The translations under genes and the position numbers were made by a program. From the NCBI GenBank assembly GCA_947253735.1, contig CAMYAU010000094.1, positions 1-5,788 of the forward strand: a stretch of 5,788 nt of DNA, read 5' to 3'. The DNA comes from an uncultured Varibaculum sp. (GTDB lineage: Bacteria > Actinomycetota > Actinomycetes > Actinomycetales > Actinomycetaceae). Below, one piece after another: positions 5,601 through 5,788 of the stretch (its first letter is position 1; each line of letters begins with the position of its first letter). The notes under the pieces were generated by a model. The model ran no database searches, was not told the origin of the DNA, and saw only the letters and a program-made list of their open reading frames with translations.

Positions 5601-5788
5601 ATGGAATGGGCAACGCAGCGGTTCCAACAGTTAGATTCAGAAAAAGCGCAACGGATTATTAACGCTGCCGTCAGCGAGTTTGCGAAAAAAGGATACGAAG
5701 CTGCCAACACAAATGAAATTGCCAAAACCGCGGGGATAGCGGTGGGCTCCCTATTCCAATACTTCAAAACTAAAGAAAACTTATTCCG
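5601..5788 (+). CDS. TetR/AcrR-family transcriptional regulator, N-terminal part (3' end outside the window)
   Basis: The 62 complete codons encode the N-terminal DNA-binding domain of a TetR-family repressor. The first helix is around residues 17-30 (AQRIINAAVSEFAKKGY). The helix-turn-helix and the signature after it are at about 37-62: TNEIAKTAGIAVGSLFQYFKTKENLF, with the family-typical GSLF-YF-K-KE-L pattern. The ligand-binding domain lies beyond the right edge. ATG 5601 is preceded by AAAGAGG (5585-5591) at 9-bp spacing. The gene is divergent from the aminotransferase operon, and both upstream regions hold the same operator, so it probably represses the operon and itself and is released by a substrate or intermediate of the pathway. 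The family call is secure; target and ligand are inferred. Confidence 0.93.
   Translation, partial: MEWATQRFQQLDSEKAQRIINAAVSEFAKKGYEAANTNEIAKTAGIAVGSLFQYFKTKENLF

Noticed and set aside
1..5788. CRISPR array or insertion sequence
   Set aside because: The only direct repeats are the coding 30-bp units with no spacers, and no transposase fragment or paired terminal inverted repeats with target duplications were seen.

Overview
The window looks like chromosomal DNA from a Gram-positive actinobacterium of moderate GC. The evidence is a sortase-anchored surface protein with an LAxTG signal (the form linked to class E sortases of high-GC Gram-positives), a beta-carbonic anhydrase very like mycobacterial Rv1284, and otherwise ordinary actinobacterial gene families. 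A member of the Actinomycetaceae (Varibaculum, Mobiluncus or Actinomyces relatives) is a guess, not something the sequence proves.

Left part (1-800): the 3' end of a plus-strand surface-protein gene carries Asn-Pro-Gly-Gly repeats, a low-complexity stalk and a C-terminal sorting signal. A strong 19-bp terminator hairpin follows. The gap to about 576 is unusually rich in stem-loops: a bidirectional terminator-like hairpin, another hairpin without a T-tract, and the terminator of a minus-strand tRNA-Ala(CGC) gene at 577-649.

Middle (801-1373): one plus-strand beta-carbonic anhydrase gene with intact zinc and catalytic residues. It converges on the next block with an 87-bp gap and no clear terminator.

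Right part (1374-5788): a minus-strand three-gene operon, read right to left. It encodes a class III PLP aminotransferase related to glutamate-1-semialdehyde aminomutase, a double-domain class II aldolase whose start overlaps the aminotransferase stop (GTGA), and an ALDH3-type aldehyde dehydrogenase 59 bp further on. A TetR-family regulator gene diverges from the operon and runs off the right edge. The roughly 260-bp intergenic region holds a near-ideal promoter for the operon (TTGACA, 17 bp, TAATCT). It also holds two copies of one near-palindromic operator (ideal form GTGAGTGAGCGCTCACTCAC), one in the operon leader and one just upstream of tetR. This is the most interesting part of the window: apparently a self-regulated transamination, aldol cleavage and aldehyde oxidation cassette with an unidentified substrate. 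The promoter position also shows that the aminotransferase should start at 5340, not at the further-upstream TTG at 5448.
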